A stretch of DNA of 64,000 nucleotides. Origin: Undibacterium sp. CCC3.4 (GTDB taxonomy: Bacteria > Pseudomonadota > Gammaproteobacteria > Burkholderiales > Burkholderiaceae_D). The number at the start of each line of letters is the position of its first letter. The first letter of the stretch is position 1. Below the pieces are notes generated by a model, which did not search any database, had not been told where the DNA came from, and worked only from the letters and a program-made list of their open reading frames with translations. Below, in pieces: positions 18,024 to 26,645 of the stretch. The translations under genes were made by a program, and so were the position numbers. Location of the stretch: the NCBI RefSeq assembly GCF_034347425.1, contig NZ_CP133779.1, forward strand, positions 434,001 through 498,000, in the 5' to 3' direction.

Positions 18024-19214
18024 TTACTGTGCGCGCTGCTGTAAAATTTCAACGGCAGGTAAGGTTTTGCCTTCCAAAAATTCGAGGAAAGCACCGCCGC
18101 CGGTCGAAATATAATCGACGCGATCAGCAATTTCGTATTTAGCAATCGCAGCCAGCGTGTCACCACCGCCGGCGATAGAAAAGCCGTTTGAATCGGCCAC
18201 CGCCAGCGCCAGCACCTTGGTGCCATTGCCGAACTGATCGAATTCAAACACGCCGACCGGACCATTCCACACAATGGTGCCGGCTTGTTTGATTTGCGCA
18301 GCCAACAGCGCGGCCGTAACCGGGCCGATATCGAGAATCATGTCGTCATCATTGACATCGGCGACTTGTTTGACGGTCGCCAGCGCGGTCGGCGAAAACT
18401 CCGTCGCGCACACCACATCGGTAGGAATTGGTACCGAAGCACCGCGCGCGGCCATCAGCGCCATAATCGCGCGCGCTTCTTCGACCAAGTCTGGTTCGGC
18501 CAGTGATTTACCGATCTTCAAACCGGCTGCCAGCATAAAAGTATTGGCAATACCACCGCCGACGATCAGTTGATCCACTTTATCGGCCAGCGATTTGAGT
18601 ATGGTCAGCTTGCTCGATACTTTCGAGCCGGCCACGATGGCGGTCAAGGGACGTGCCGGCTGGCCGAGTGCCTTGCCAAGCGCATCCAACTCTGCCGACA
18701 ACAAAGGGCCGGCGCACACCAAGGGCGCAAATTTGGCGATGCCATGCGTACTGGCTTCGGCGCGGTGCGCGGTGCCAAAGGCATCATTGACATACACATC
18801 ACACAAGGCGGCCATTTTCTGTGCCAACACATCATCATTCTTTTTTTCACCGCGATTGACGCGGCAATTTTCCAGCAATACCACTTGACCAACTGCCACT
18901 TCCACACCATCGATCCAGTTTTGCTTAAGAGCTACAGGCATATCGAGTAATTCGGCTAAGCGCGCGGCAACCGGGGCCAAGCTGTCGGCCGGCTTGAATT
19001 CGCCTTCGACCGGGCGACCGAGATGCGAGCTCACCATCACTGCCGCACCGGCTGCCAGCGCCTGGCGAATCGCCGGCACGGAGGCGCGAATGCGCGTATC
19101 TTCGGTAATATTGCCCTGTTCATCCTGTGGCACGTTGAGATCGGCGCGAATGAAAACGCGTTTACCGAAAAGCTGATTACCTGCGATGAGGTCACTGAGT
19201 CGATTGAATTGCAT
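18024..19214 (-). CDS. pgk: Phosphoglycerate kinase
   Basis: Phosphoglycerate kinase interconverts 1,3-bisphosphoglycerate and 3-phosphoglycerate with ATP formation. The 396-residue protein begins near the [11 protein letters not shown] signature and has the SHLGRP and KVSSKL segments and the C-terminal nucleotide motif GGGDTLAAI, followed by [14 protein letters not shown]. It is the first gene of the pgk-pyk-fba block, with a 190-base leader after azlD. Confidence 0.97.
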   Translation of the reverse strand: MQFNRLSDLIAGNQLFGKRVFIRADLNVPQDEQGNITEDTRIRASVPAIRQALAAGAAVMVSSHLGRPVEGEFKPADSLAPVAARLAELLDMPVALKQNWIDGVEVAVGQVVLLENCRVNRGEKKNDDVLAQKMAALCDVYVNDAFGTAHRAEASTHGIAKFAPLVCAGPLLSAELDALGKALGQPARPLTAIVAGSKVSSKLTILKSLADKVDQLIVGGGIANTFMLAAGLKIGKSLAEPDLVEEARAIMALMAARGASVPIPTDVVCATEFSPTALATVKQVADVNDDDMILDIGPVTAALLAAQIKQAGTIVWNGPVGVFEFDQFGNGTKVLALAVADSNGFSIAGGGDTLAAIAKYEIADRVDYISTGGGAFLEFLEGKTLPAVEILQQRAQ

Positions 19215-19405
19215 CGTGATATTAAATTGGCAAGATTAATAGGAAAAGCGGCCCGTGACCGAGCACCATCACCCTGCAAGAGCAGGCAGTGCCGAGTCGA
19301 GAAGGCGAGAAATTGAGTCAACGTTACGCTATTTTACCAAAGCCCCAGCCTGCCCTGCAGCGTTTTGCAGTCTATTTAGCGCCCAGGCATGAAAAACCGG
19401 GCAAT

Positions 19406-19729
19406 TCACCACAGCAAACGCAAGGCCGTATAGACGGCCATGCCGAGGACAATCGTCTGCAGCATGTTTTTACGCAACATAAAAAACAGCGTCGCGGCTA
19501 TACCGGCGAGCAATTTCGGGTGCGGCGCACTGAAATCGACGCCACTATGATCCGACAAGAGCTCAGGAATGATGAGGGCAGCCAAGGCGCAGGCCGGCGC
19601 ATAGCGCAAAGCTTGCTGCAAGCGCGCCGGCAAATTAATCCTATGGCCGACCAACCAGAACCCACTGCGGGCAATGAAAGTTGCCAATACCAAAAGAAAA
19701 ATCACCCACCAGATATTGATAGTGTTCAT
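19406..19729 (-). CDS. azlD: AzlD family branched-chain amino acid exporter subunit
   Basis: The 107-residue, very hydrophobic protein has about four membrane helices and the family's central RYAPACALAALIIPELL segment. AzlD is the small partner of AzlC, and together they export branched-chain amino acids and their analogues. It overlaps azlC by four bases, so the two are translationally coupled. The gene is complete. Confidence 0.92.
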   Translation of the reverse strand: MNTINIWWVIFLLVLATFIARSGFWLVGHRINLPARLQQALRYAPACALAALIIPELLSDHSGVDFSAPHPKLLAGIAATLFFMLRKNMLQTIVLGMAVYTALRLLW

Positions 19730-20436
19730 GCTTGCACCTCCGATTGTGGCCAGTAAGCATCACAGCACATCGCCGCCGCCATGCCGATTAATACTGCCAA
19801 CAACAAACCCAATTTATACGGCAAGGCCAGCGCCAACAGCGCGATCACACCGGCCACCGCCACGCCGACCAAGGCGGCGCGATTGATAATCAAGGGCAGC
19901 ATGATGCAAAGCATCGCCAAGGTCCCGGCAAAACCCAAGCCCCAACTGGCCGGCACCTGTGCACCGAGCACGATGCCGATGATGGAACCGATCTGCCAAG
20001 CGGCCCAATTCGGATAGATCAAGCCCTTCAGATAGCCGAGCTTACCGGTGAAGTTGCCGAGTTCAGGAAAACGTTGCAAGAACAGGCCGACCGACACGTC
20101 ACCACTGAGGAAACCGAGCCAAGTGCGGCTGCGCCATGGTAAGTTGGCGAAATGCGGTGCCAAAATGGCGGAAAAAATCACGAAGCGCAAATTCACCACC
20201 AAGGCGGTGGCAAAAATCACCAAAGCCGGCGCATGTGCCGCGATCAGCGGCAAGGCCGCCAATTGCGCCGAGCCGGCAAATACCGTCAGCGTCATTACCA
20301 GCGCCTGCGTCAGACTCAGGCCAGCCTTGATCATGGCCACACCGACGACCAAGCCCCAAGCGCCGACGCCGAACCAGGTCGGGGCGCTGATGCGCCAAGC
20401 CGCGCGGGTAGCGGCGTGTTCAGTCTCAAATGTCAT
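19726..20436 (-). CDS. azlC: AzlC family branched-chain amino acid permease
   Basis: AzlC is the large subunit of the AzlCD exporter. The 236-residue product has about seven to eight membrane helices and the family motif VMTLTVFAGSAQLAALPLI near residue 50. The open frame runs further upstream to 20574, but that extension has no family features and would cover most of the divergent promoter region, so the ATG at 20436 before TFETEHAATR is chosen. Confidence 0.92.
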   Translation of the reverse strand: MTFETEHAATRAAWRISAPTWFGVGAWGLVVGVAMIKAGLSLTQALVMTLTVFAGSAQLAALPLIAAHAPALVIFATALVVNLRFVIFSAILAPHFANLPWRSRTWLGFLSGDVSVGLFLQRFPELGNFTGKLGYLKGLIYPNWAAWQIGSIIGIVLGAQVPASWGLGFAGTLAMLCIMLPLIINRAALVGVAVAGVIALLALALPYKLGLLLAVLIGMAAAMCCDAYWPQSEVQA

Positions 20437-20630
20437 GATGTTAAAGTAAGCAGCAAAGCCGCCCATTTTAACGTTCGCAGCGGCCTTGGTGACAATAAAT
20501 TCACCGCTGTCCGCGCTCGACGTGCGTACAATCGCTTGGCAGCGGCTGCAATCGCTGACAGCAAAGCGCGACAATCCGTTAAAATTGCGTTTGTCACTTA
20601 GTTAAACGCAGCCCCCACTATATCGGAGTC

Positions 20631-20846
20631 ATGATGTCCACCCCTACCTCCCACGCCGCCAGCACCGGCAACGTCGTCGAATTAGCCGCCAAAGATTTGC
20701 CCGCCTATTGCCCGAATCCGGCCATGCCGCTGTGGTCTTCCCATCCGCGCGTGTATCTCGACCTCTCGCACGGTGGCCATGCCGCCTGCGCTTACTGTGG
20801 CACCGAATACAAACTCGCGCCCGGTACCGTTCTCAAAGCGCATTAA
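20631..20846 (+). CDS. Zinc-finger (NDUFS6/zf-CHCC-type) domain protein
   Basis: The 71-residue protein matches the small bacterial zf-CHCC family related to the NDUFS6 subunit of complex I. The zinc ligands are likely the Cys of YCPNP, a His of the LSHGGHAAC segment and CAYC, with the conserved HPRVYLDL between them. Such proteins occur as stand-alone genes in Burkholderiales with no proven function. Two adjacent ATG codons make the exact start uncertain by one residue. It is followed 6 bases later by the next gene. Confidence 0.85.
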   Translation: MMSTPTSHAASTGNVVELAAKDLPAYCPNPAMPLWSSHPRVYLDLSHGGHAACAYCGTEYKLAPGTVLKAH

Positions 20847-20852
20847 GTCGCC

Positions 20853-21290
20853 ATGATCATGCGCGCTAAAAAGCAACTCAACGGCAGTGCCGACGAAGTC
20901 GAAACTGCCTTTTACGATGCGCTCAGCCGCGCTGATCTGGAAGCCCTCATGCTGCTGTGGGCCGATGATGAGGAAATCGTCTGCATTCACCCCGGTGCCG
21001 CCAGGCTGATTGGTCACGCCGCGATCCGCGCTTCATGGGAGGCGATCCTGGCGCACGGCAGCGTACATATCGTCGCCAGAAAAGTCCACGTGGTCGCCAA
21101 TATGCTGACGGCCGTGCACAGCATCATCGAGCAACTCGAACATGCAGTCAATGACCGCGCCGAGGTGCATATCGTCGCCACCAATGTGTATATCAAAACA
21201 CCGCTCGGTTGGCGCATCACCATGCATCATGCTTCCGGAGCGGTCGGTCAGGCGCCGGCGGAACACAGCCGTAGCGCTGTGCTGCACTGA
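20853..21290 (+). CDS. SnoaL/NTF2-like protein
   Basis: The 145-residue protein has the cone-shaped NTF2-like pattern: an N-terminal helix EVETAFYDALSRADLEALMLLWADDEE, then ICIHPGA-type turns and three long strands ending in WRITMHHAS. Members are often called ketosteroid-isomerase-like or DUF4440. Function cannot be assigned because the family is used for many small-molecule activities. It is in an apparent four-gene plus-strand operon with the zinc-finger protein, a hydrolase and a conserved unknown. Confidence 0.78.
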   Translation: MIMRAKKQLNGSADEVETAFYDALSRADLEALMLLWADDEEIVCIHPGAARLIGHAAIRASWEAILAHGSVHIVARKVHVVANMLTAVHSIIEQLEHAVNDRAEVHIVATNVYIKTPLGWRITMHHASGAVGQAPAEHSRSAVLH

Positions 21291-21302
21291 GCCGGGCCGA
21301 CG

Positions 21303-22259
21303 ATGAATTATGTTTCGCCACGCTGGCTGCCAGGTGGGCACTTACAAACCATTTACCCGGCGCTGGGTATAGCGCCGCCAACGCCAAGCTTGCGGCGCGA
21401 GCGCTGGGACACTCCCGACCACGATTTCATCGATGTCGATTTTCTCGATGGCCAGCCCGGCCAGCCACTGGTGGTACTGTTTCACGGCCTCGAAGGTTCA
21501 AGCGCCAGCCATTATGCGCGCGCCTGCATGGCGGCGCTGCAGGCACGCGGTTGGTACGGTGCGGTACCGCATTTCCGCGGCTGCTCGGGCGAACTCAATC
21601 GTGCGCCGCGCTTTTATCATTCCGGCGACGCCACCGAAATCGACTGGATCGTGCGTCGTCTGCAGGCACAACATCGCGCCGCCCATCCACACGCGGCGCT
21701 ACTGCTGGCCGGGGTTTCCCTCGGTGGCAATGCCTTACTGCGCTGGTTAGGCGAATCGCAACACGCGGCTTGCATCGCCACGGCTGCCTGTGCGATCTCG
21801 GCGCCACTCGATCTGGCACGTGGCGGTGCGGCGCTGTCCAGCGGTTTCAACCGCATTTACACGCGCATGTTCCTCAACACCTTAAAACCGAAATGCCTGC
21901 AAAAGCTGGAACAATTTCCCGGCTTATTTTCACGCGCGCGCATGCTCGCGGCCAGTAATTTGTATGAGTTCGATAATGTCGTCACTGCGCCGCTGCATGG
22001 CTACCGCGATACCGATGATTACTGGCTGCGTGCCAGCGCCTGCCACATCCTCGAGCAAATTCGGCTGCCCACCTTGGTGCTCAATGCGCAAAACGATCCT
22101 TTCTTACCCGGCCGTTACTTACCACAAACCGCAGCCCCCTGCGTGCAGCTTGAGTACCCGCAGCACGGCGGACATGTCGGCTTCGCCGCCGGCAGTTGGC
22201 CCGGCAATCTGGCTTGGCTACCCGCTAAAATGCTGCATTTTTTTGATCAGGTCTTGTAA
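21303..22259 (+). CDS. Alpha/beta hydrolase, YheT family
   Basis: The 318-residue protein begins with the YheT-type WLPGGHLQTIYP motif. It then has the oxyanion region FHGLEGSS near residues 60-67, the nucleophile elbow GVSLGGN (S139), an Asp in LNAQNDPFLP, and a C-terminal catalytic His in the QHGGHVGF motif. YheT/EMB8-type hydrolases are predicted esterases with unknown natural substrates. The stop overlaps the next start (TAATG). Confidence 0.9.
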   Translation: MNYVSPRWLPGGHLQTIYPALGIAPPTPSLRRERWDTPDHDFIDVDFLDGQPGQPLVVLFHGLEGSSASHYARACMAALQARGWYGAVPHFRGCSGELNRAPRFYHSGDATEIDWIVRRLQAQHRAAHPHAALLLAGVSLGGNALLRWLGESQHAACIATAACAISAPLDLARGGAALSSGFNRIYTRMFLNTLKPKCLQKLEQFPGLFSRARMLAASNLYEFDNVVTAPLHGYRDTDDYWLRASACHILEQIRLPTLVLNAQNDPFLPGRYLPQTAAPCVQLEYPQHGGHVGFAAGSWPGNLAWLPAKMLHFFDQVL

Positions 22260-22846
22260 TGGATAAACTCGTTCTGGCGGCCATCGCCAAATGGCCCGAT
22301 GTACCGCACTGTCACGGCTGGCTCGGCCTCGACGCGCGCGGCCAGTGGCGCATGCGCGATCAGCGCTGCCAAGACCTGAATCTGCCCGGTGACATCATTC
22401 GCCACAGCGGTCTCTTGCAATTCATCATACGCAATTACCTGCATGACGAGCACGGTGCCTGGTATTTTCAAAATGGCCCGCAGCGCGTCTACGTCGATCT
22501 GGCCGCCACCCCCTATATCGCCCGCACCGGCGCGGCCGGCTTGACGCTGCACACCGGCGCGAGCATGCCCGCGCCGCAGCAGGCATGGATCACTGCCGAA
22601 GGCCAGATCCTGCTGCACAGCGGCGAGATTCTCGCGCTCATTGATGACCGCGATTTGGCCGAGGTGATGGCATGGATACGAATAGATGCTCAGGCGGTCG
22701 ATGATGAGACGTTGTTGGCGTGGCTGGCCGGTACAGTCAGTGCGAACGCCGAACTACAAATCGGCAGCGCGCGCCTGCCCTTGAAACTAGCGAGCCTGTC
22801 AGCGTGCATGCAAGAGTGCGGATTTATTGCGCAGCCGCAGCCGTGA
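22259..22846 (+). CDS. Burkholderiales-conserved protein of unknown function
   Basis: The 195-residue soluble protein has a conserved-looking N-terminal half (AKWPDVPHCHGWLGLDARGQWRM, then NGPQRVYVDL) that I recognise as a DUF-type family seen next to hydrolases in Burkholderiales, but I am not sure of the DUF number. The aromatic and glycine positions suggest a beta-rich N-terminal domain, and the C-terminal half looks less conserved. It is translationally coupled to the hydrolase and its end overlaps the convergent Rieske gene by 23 bases. Confidence 0.7.
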   Translation: MDKLVLAAIAKWPDVPHCHGWLGLDARGQWRMRDQRCQDLNLPGDIIRHSGLLQFIIRNYLHDEHGAWYFQNGPQRVYVDLAATPYIARTGAAGLTLHTGASMPAPQQAWITAEGQILLHSGEILALIDDRDLAEVMAWIRIDAQAVDDETLLAWLAGTVSANAELQIGSARLPLKLASLSACMQECGFIAQPQP

Positions 22847-23879
22847 CCGGCGAACCGTCGGTCGCGCTGAGCGCATCGACTGCTTGCAAGGTTTTTCTGA
22901 AGTGTGCAATTTTTTCTTCCTCCACCGATAAAAACCGCGTACTGCTGACATCATAAAAGTGGGGCGCGATTTTTTTACAAATCTCGTGGTCTTCCTCGAA
23001 TACCTGGCGATTCACTTTGGCCGATGAATCAAAAAAATGTGCCATGGCGGCCGGTGGATACGACTTTTTCAAACAAGCCTTGAGCAAGCGGCTGTAAAAA
23101 AAGGTTTTATTCTCTTGCTCGGACGGGAAAAAATTTTGCAGCGAATACGAATAGCCGTAAGTCGAGGTCAGCATGGTAAACGGGAACAAATAAATGCTCA
23201 TGTAACCTTCATGCTGTTCGCTGATATCAAACATGCGTTTGATCGAACGTAATTTCTTATCGGCACTGGCATCGGTAATTTTAAAATACGCCAGAGAATT
23301 GATGCCATGGTAAACGTTGGCAGTTTCTTCCAGCGCCAAGCGGCCCAGAGTGTGCGGATGCACGAAGGGAATATGCAATGAATCCTGGGCATTTTCTATC
23401 GCCAACTTCCAATTGCACTGATACGGATAGGCATTGAAATCTGCCGCGCCATCGATACACATGGAAATCGAGGCGAGCTGCATGAACACCTCGCCGAGTT
23501 GGGTATCGAGATCGCTACGTGGCGCAAAGGCAGCAAATAAAAAATCACCACACCATTCGGTTCGAAGGGTATTGAGATGGGCGCCATCAAGCTCGCCGGC
23601 CGCAAATTTCTCGCGGCACGGAATATGTAATTGCCCTTGGCTATAGCTCCAACCATGATACGAGCAACTGAGCCGTCCACGCCCTTGCTGCTCAGTAAAA
23701 AACCGCGTGCCGCGATGCGGACACAAATTATCAAACACCAGCAAATCGCCATGGTCATTGAAAATACACAGCTCTTCATTGAGCCAGTTCAGTTTGATGA
23801 ACTGGCCCTGTTCCGGCAGCTCGCTACGATGGCACAGCAAATGCCAGAATTCACGTTGCAAACGTCGATCGCTGATCAT
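22824..23879 (-). CDS. Rieske [2Fe-2S] non-heme iron oxygenase
   Basis: The 351-residue protein has an N-terminal Rieske domain with C53 and H55 (NLCPHRGTRF) and C72 and H75 (CSYHGWSY). A catalytic domain follows with the mononuclear iron motif ENAQDSLHIPFVH (D166, H169, H174). Such enzymes hydroxylate or desaturate organic substrates and need a separate reductase, which is not nearby. It is the last gene of an eight-gene operon for a predicted acylated amino sugar, and overlaps the acyltransferase gene by four bases. That context suggests it oxidises the acyl or sugar part, not an aromatic pollutant. The substrate is inferred. Confidence 0.88.
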   Translation of the reverse strand: MISDRRLQREFWHLLCHRSELPEQGQFIKLNWLNEELCIFNDHGDLLVFDNLCPHRGTRFFTEQQGRGRLSCSYHGWSYSQGQLHIPCREKFAAGELDGAHLNTLRTEWCGDFLFAAFAPRSDLDTQLGEVFMQLASISMCIDGAADFNAYPYQCNWKLAIENAQDSLHIPFVHPHTLGRLALEETANVYHGINSLAYFKITDASADKKLRSIKRMFDISEQHEGYMSIYLFPFTMLTSTYGYSYSLQNFFPSEQENKTFFYSRLLKACLKKSYPPAAMAHFFDSSAKVNRQVFEEDHEICKKIAPHFYDVSSTRFLSVEEEKIAHFRKTLQAVDALSATDGSPVTAAAAQ

Positions 23880-24517
23880 AAAGTCCTCGCCGGCATGGTG
23901 TAGACCGTACTGTGCTCGCGCACCCGGCGCACCACGGTAGCGCCGGCACCAATTTTAGCAAAATCGCCGACTACCACCGAGGGCAGCACACTGGCATGCG
24001 AACCGACGAACACGCCGCGACCGATCTGCACATGACCAGTCAAATCGACGTGGGCACAAATCGTACTGCCAGCACCGACCTGCACATCATGACCGACACT
24101 GGAATGACAATTGAGCAGCACGAAGTCGCCCAATGTGGCATCGGCTGAAATGAAACAGAACGGATGCACCACCACGCCTTTACCCAACTTGGCCGTGGCG
24201 GCCAGCACCGCGTTCGGATGCACCACGCTGAGAAACTGTGCGCCCTTTTCTTCCAATTCAGCCGCAATGCGTAACTTGGCCGCTGGATCGGCAATCGCCA
24301 ATAACAAATACACCTCAGCAGCAGGCTGATAGTCACGGATCGTACCCAATACCGGATACGGGCAGGCGGTACGTAAACTGACCATCGGCAGCATGGTGTC
24401 GTCGATGAAACCGACGATATGCAATTGGCCGGCATCGATCTGCGGCTGCAGGAAACCAAGGATTTCGCGGGCCAAACCACCGGCCCCGACTACCACAATA
24501 TTTTTTTGCTCTGTCAT
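23876..24517 (-). CDS. NeuD/PglD-type sugar O/N-acyltransferase
   Basis: The 213-residue protein has an N-terminal nucleotide-fold domain (IVVVGAGGLAREIL, residues about 7-20) and a C-terminal left-handed beta-helix of hexapeptide repeats (about 95-205). A catalytic-type His occurs in NCHSSVGHDV (H143, with H138 near it). This layout is that of PglD, NeuD and VioB-like enzymes, which acylate amino sugars or sialic-acid-like sugars. The open frame extends upstream into the SDR gene, so I place the start at ATG 24517, four bases after that gene's stop. The donor may be the operon's acyl carrier protein instead of acetyl-CoA, which is inference. Confidence 0.88.
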   Translation of the reverse strand: MTEQKNIVVVGAGGLAREILGFLQPQIDAGQLHIVGFIDDTMLPMVSLRTACPYPVLGTIRDYQPAAEVYLLLAIADPAAKLRIAAELEEKGAQFLSVVHPNAVLAATAKLGKGVVVHPFCFISADATLGDFVLLNCHSSVGHDVQVGAGSTICAHVDLTGHVQIGRGVFVGSHASVLPSVVVGDFAKIGAGATVVRRVREHSTVYTMPARTL

Positions 24518-24521
24518 TGTC

Positions 24522-25280
24522 TCATCGCGCCATGTAACCGCCATCAACCAGCCAACTGGCACCCGTGACCCAGCGCGCACCATCGGAAAACAGAAAGCCT
24601 GCAACTTGCGCAATATCGGCTGCGGCACCAAAACCAAGTAAGTGCTTGTCATGGTATTCCTGCACCGAAGCCTCACTCAGCGACTGCGTCAAACGCGCAT
24701 GCATTTCCGTAGCCACCGCGCCGGCGACAATGCTGTTGACGCGAATACCACGAGGCGCAAACTCCACCGCCAGTGCCCGCGTCATGCCATCGACCGCCGC
24801 CTTGGCGGCGGCATACACACTCATGCCGAACTGGCCGCGCTGGCCAGCTACCGAGGACATCAACACCATGGCACCAGCATCGACCATTACGCCGCGCAAA
24901 GAAGCGGCGCGCGCCAAGGCCAGCGCACTTCTGGCGCTGGAGGCGAAAACTTCATCGAAATTTTTCGCTTTGCTTAACTTTACCGGACGCACGGCACTCA
25001 CCCCGGCTGCGTGAAAAATCCCGTGCAAGGCACCACTCTGAGTCAATTGCTGCAAACACTCGACGATGGCATCATCGCCGTTGAGATCGAGCACTTGCGC
25101 GACATGCCCCGCGCCCTCGAGTTGCTGCATGCTTTCCTGCAGACGCGCGGCATCGCGGCCGACCGCAATGATTTGCGCACCGCACTGCGACAATAACACC
25201 GCCGTGGCGCGGCCGATACCAGACGAGGCCCCGGTCACCAGAATTCGCCGTCCAGCCAAACAATCTTTTTGGAAAATCAT
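24522..25280 (-). CDS. Short-chain dehydrogenase/reductase (FabG-like)
   Basis: The 252-residue protein is a classical SDR: cofactor motif TGASSGIGRA (residues 16-25), the HAAGVSA strand, catalytic S142/S143, Y156 and K160 (YAAAKAAVDG), and a C-terminal VDGGYMA. FabG-like members reduce 3-oxoacyl-ACP. Its place between a ketoacyl-ACP synthase III and an acyltransferase suggests it reduces the beta-keto product of the synthases, although a sugar-keto reductase is possible. Confidence 0.9.
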   Translation of the reverse strand: MIFQKDCLAGRRILVTGASSGIGRATAVLLSQCGAQIIAVGRDAARLQESMQQLEGAGHVAQVLDLNGDDAIVECLQQLTQSGALHGIFHAAGVSAVRPVKLSKAKNFDEVFASSARSALALARAASLRGVMVDAGAMVLMSSVAGQRGQFGMSVYAAAKAAVDGMTRALAVEFAPRGIRVNSIVAGAVATEMHARLTQSLSEASVQEYHDKHLLGFGAAADIAQVAGFLFSDGARWVTGASWLVDGGYMAR

Positions 25281-25299
25281 GATTTTACATTTCTGCTTT

Positions 25300-26361
25300 T
25301 TAAATTTCTATCAGCGCATTGACTTGCATACTGCCCAAGTTCAGCAAGGCCGCCGCCCAAGAATAGCCGACACCAAAACCAATCATGGCCACTTGCCCAT
25401 CCCAGCGACAGGCGGTAGCCGCATCGGTGATGAGCAGTGGGATAGAGGCGCAGGAAGTATTCCCGTAGCGCTCCATATTGAGTGGTGCTTTGAGCGGATC
25501 GAGTTTGAGTTTTTTAATAATATGCCGGAGCATGAAACTATTAGCCTGATGAAAAGCAAACAGATCCACCGCCTCCTTGCTGACGCCGGCAAACGCCAGC
25601 AACTGCGTGACTAAGGGTGCGACATGGCTAAGCGTAAAGTTAAATACTTCGGCGCCATCCATATACAAGCAGCGCGGGTCGGCCGCGGCCAAGCGCGCAT
25701 CGTCATCGAGGTAAGCGCGGGCACCGCCCTGAGGAATGATTAAATTCCGCGCGCCGGCACCATCGCTGCCAAGGACAAAATGGCTCATCGGTGCGGCGGC
25801 ATCGAATTCCAGCGCCGTCGCCGAACCGGCGTCGCCGAACAATAAAGCCGTGGCACGATCGGCTGGATTGACAATCTTGCTGATGGTATCGCCCACCAAC
25901 AGCAAGACCCGACGCAGAGCTACACCATCGAGTAATTTACCGGCCAACCACAAGCCATAGACGTAGCCGGAACAACCAAGATTGACATCAAAGGCGGCGC
26001 ACGATGGACGCAGTCCCAATTGATGCTGCAATTGACAGGCACTGGCAGGCAGCCGGTAGTCGGGCGTTTGCGAAATAAAGATCACCGCATCGACACTCTG
26101 ACGTTCCCAGCCCAGTTCGTCGAGCAGCGTGTTGGCTGCGGCCTGACACAAGTCGGCCGCGGTTTGCTGCGAGTTGGTGTGACGACGCGACTGCACGCCG
26201 GTCATTTTAGCGATATCGGCCACCGCCGCGGCACCGAATTGCGGCTCGAAGGCGGCATTACTGATGCACAGAGCAGGGACGGCACTGACCATGCCGCGTA
26301 TCGCCATCTGTGCGATTGCCGTATTCATACCGGCCGCTGACATCGCGCCGCTCATGCTCAA
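25300..26361 (-). CDS. Ketoacyl-ACP synthase III (FabH-like), second of two
   Basis: The 353-residue protein is a thiolase-fold condensing enzyme with the intact KAS III triad: C130 (NLGCSGYVYG), H271 (FHQANSFM) and N301 (YGNTSCAS). KAS III enzymes join an acyl-CoA to malonyl-ACP. It is divergent from the first copy (26646-27698) and encoded just after the private ACP, overlapping that gene by four bases. Several in-frame ATGs near the start make the N-terminus uncertain by up to 23 residues. Having two KAS III genes around one ACP suggests they act in sequence or as a heterodimer. Confidence 0.9.
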   Translation of the reverse strand: MSMSGAMSAAGMNTAIAQMAIRGMVSAVPALCISNAAFEPQFGAAAVADIAKMTGVQSRRHTNSQQTAADLCQAAANTLLDELGWERQSVDAVIFISQTPDYRLPASACQLQHQLGLRPSCAAFDVNLGCSGYVYGLWLAGKLLDGVALRRVLLLVGDTISKIVNPADRATALLFGDAGSATALEFDAAAPMSHFVLGSDGAGARNLIIPQGGARAYLDDDARLAAADPRCLYMDGAEVFNFTLSHVAPLVTQLLAFAGVSKEAVDLFAFHQANSFMLRHIIKKLKLDPLKAPLNMERYGNTSCASIPLLITDAATACRWDGQVAMIGFGVGYSWAAALLNLGSMQVNALIEI

Positions 26362-26582
26362 GACTTCCCGGCCGCTTCGACCAAAAGCAAAATATCAGAC
26401 AATTTTTCGCACTTCGCCAAGGCCTGACCATCGAGCATGACATTGTAGACATCATCCACCAAGGCCATGCACGACACCACTGCCAAGGAATCCCAAGCAT
26501 AGCTTGCGAGCTCGAGTGCCGGGTTGACTTGTGCGACATCGATCTCCAAGATCTCCGCCATTCCTTCAAAAAATTCTTGCAT
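26358..26582 (-). CDS. Acyl carrier protein
   Basis: The 74-residue acidic protein has the four-helix ACP pattern and the phosphopantetheine site WDSLAVVSCM (S32). The usual DSL is kept. The longer frame to 26636 adds an unrelated N-terminal piece, whereas the ATG at 26582 has a good GAGG ribosome binding site and a normal ACP N-terminus (MQEFFEGMAEIL), so it is preferred. It is not the housekeeping ACP, since its sequence is divergent and it lies between two KAS III genes. It likely carries the intermediate made by the operon. Confidence 0.9.
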   Translation of the reverse strand: MQEFFEGMAEILEIDVAQVNPALELASYAWDSLAVVSCMALVDDVYNVMLDGQALAKCEKLSDILLLVEAAGKS

Positions 26583-26645
26583 GGTATTTCCTCTGTTCGC
26601 TATGTCAGCGGTAAATCGGGTAGAACAATTAATCAAGCTGCGCGC

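Noticed and set aside
26583..26636. Longer N-terminus of the acyl carrier protein
   Set aside because: The extra 18 residues have no ACP character and the downstream ATG has the better ribosome binding site.
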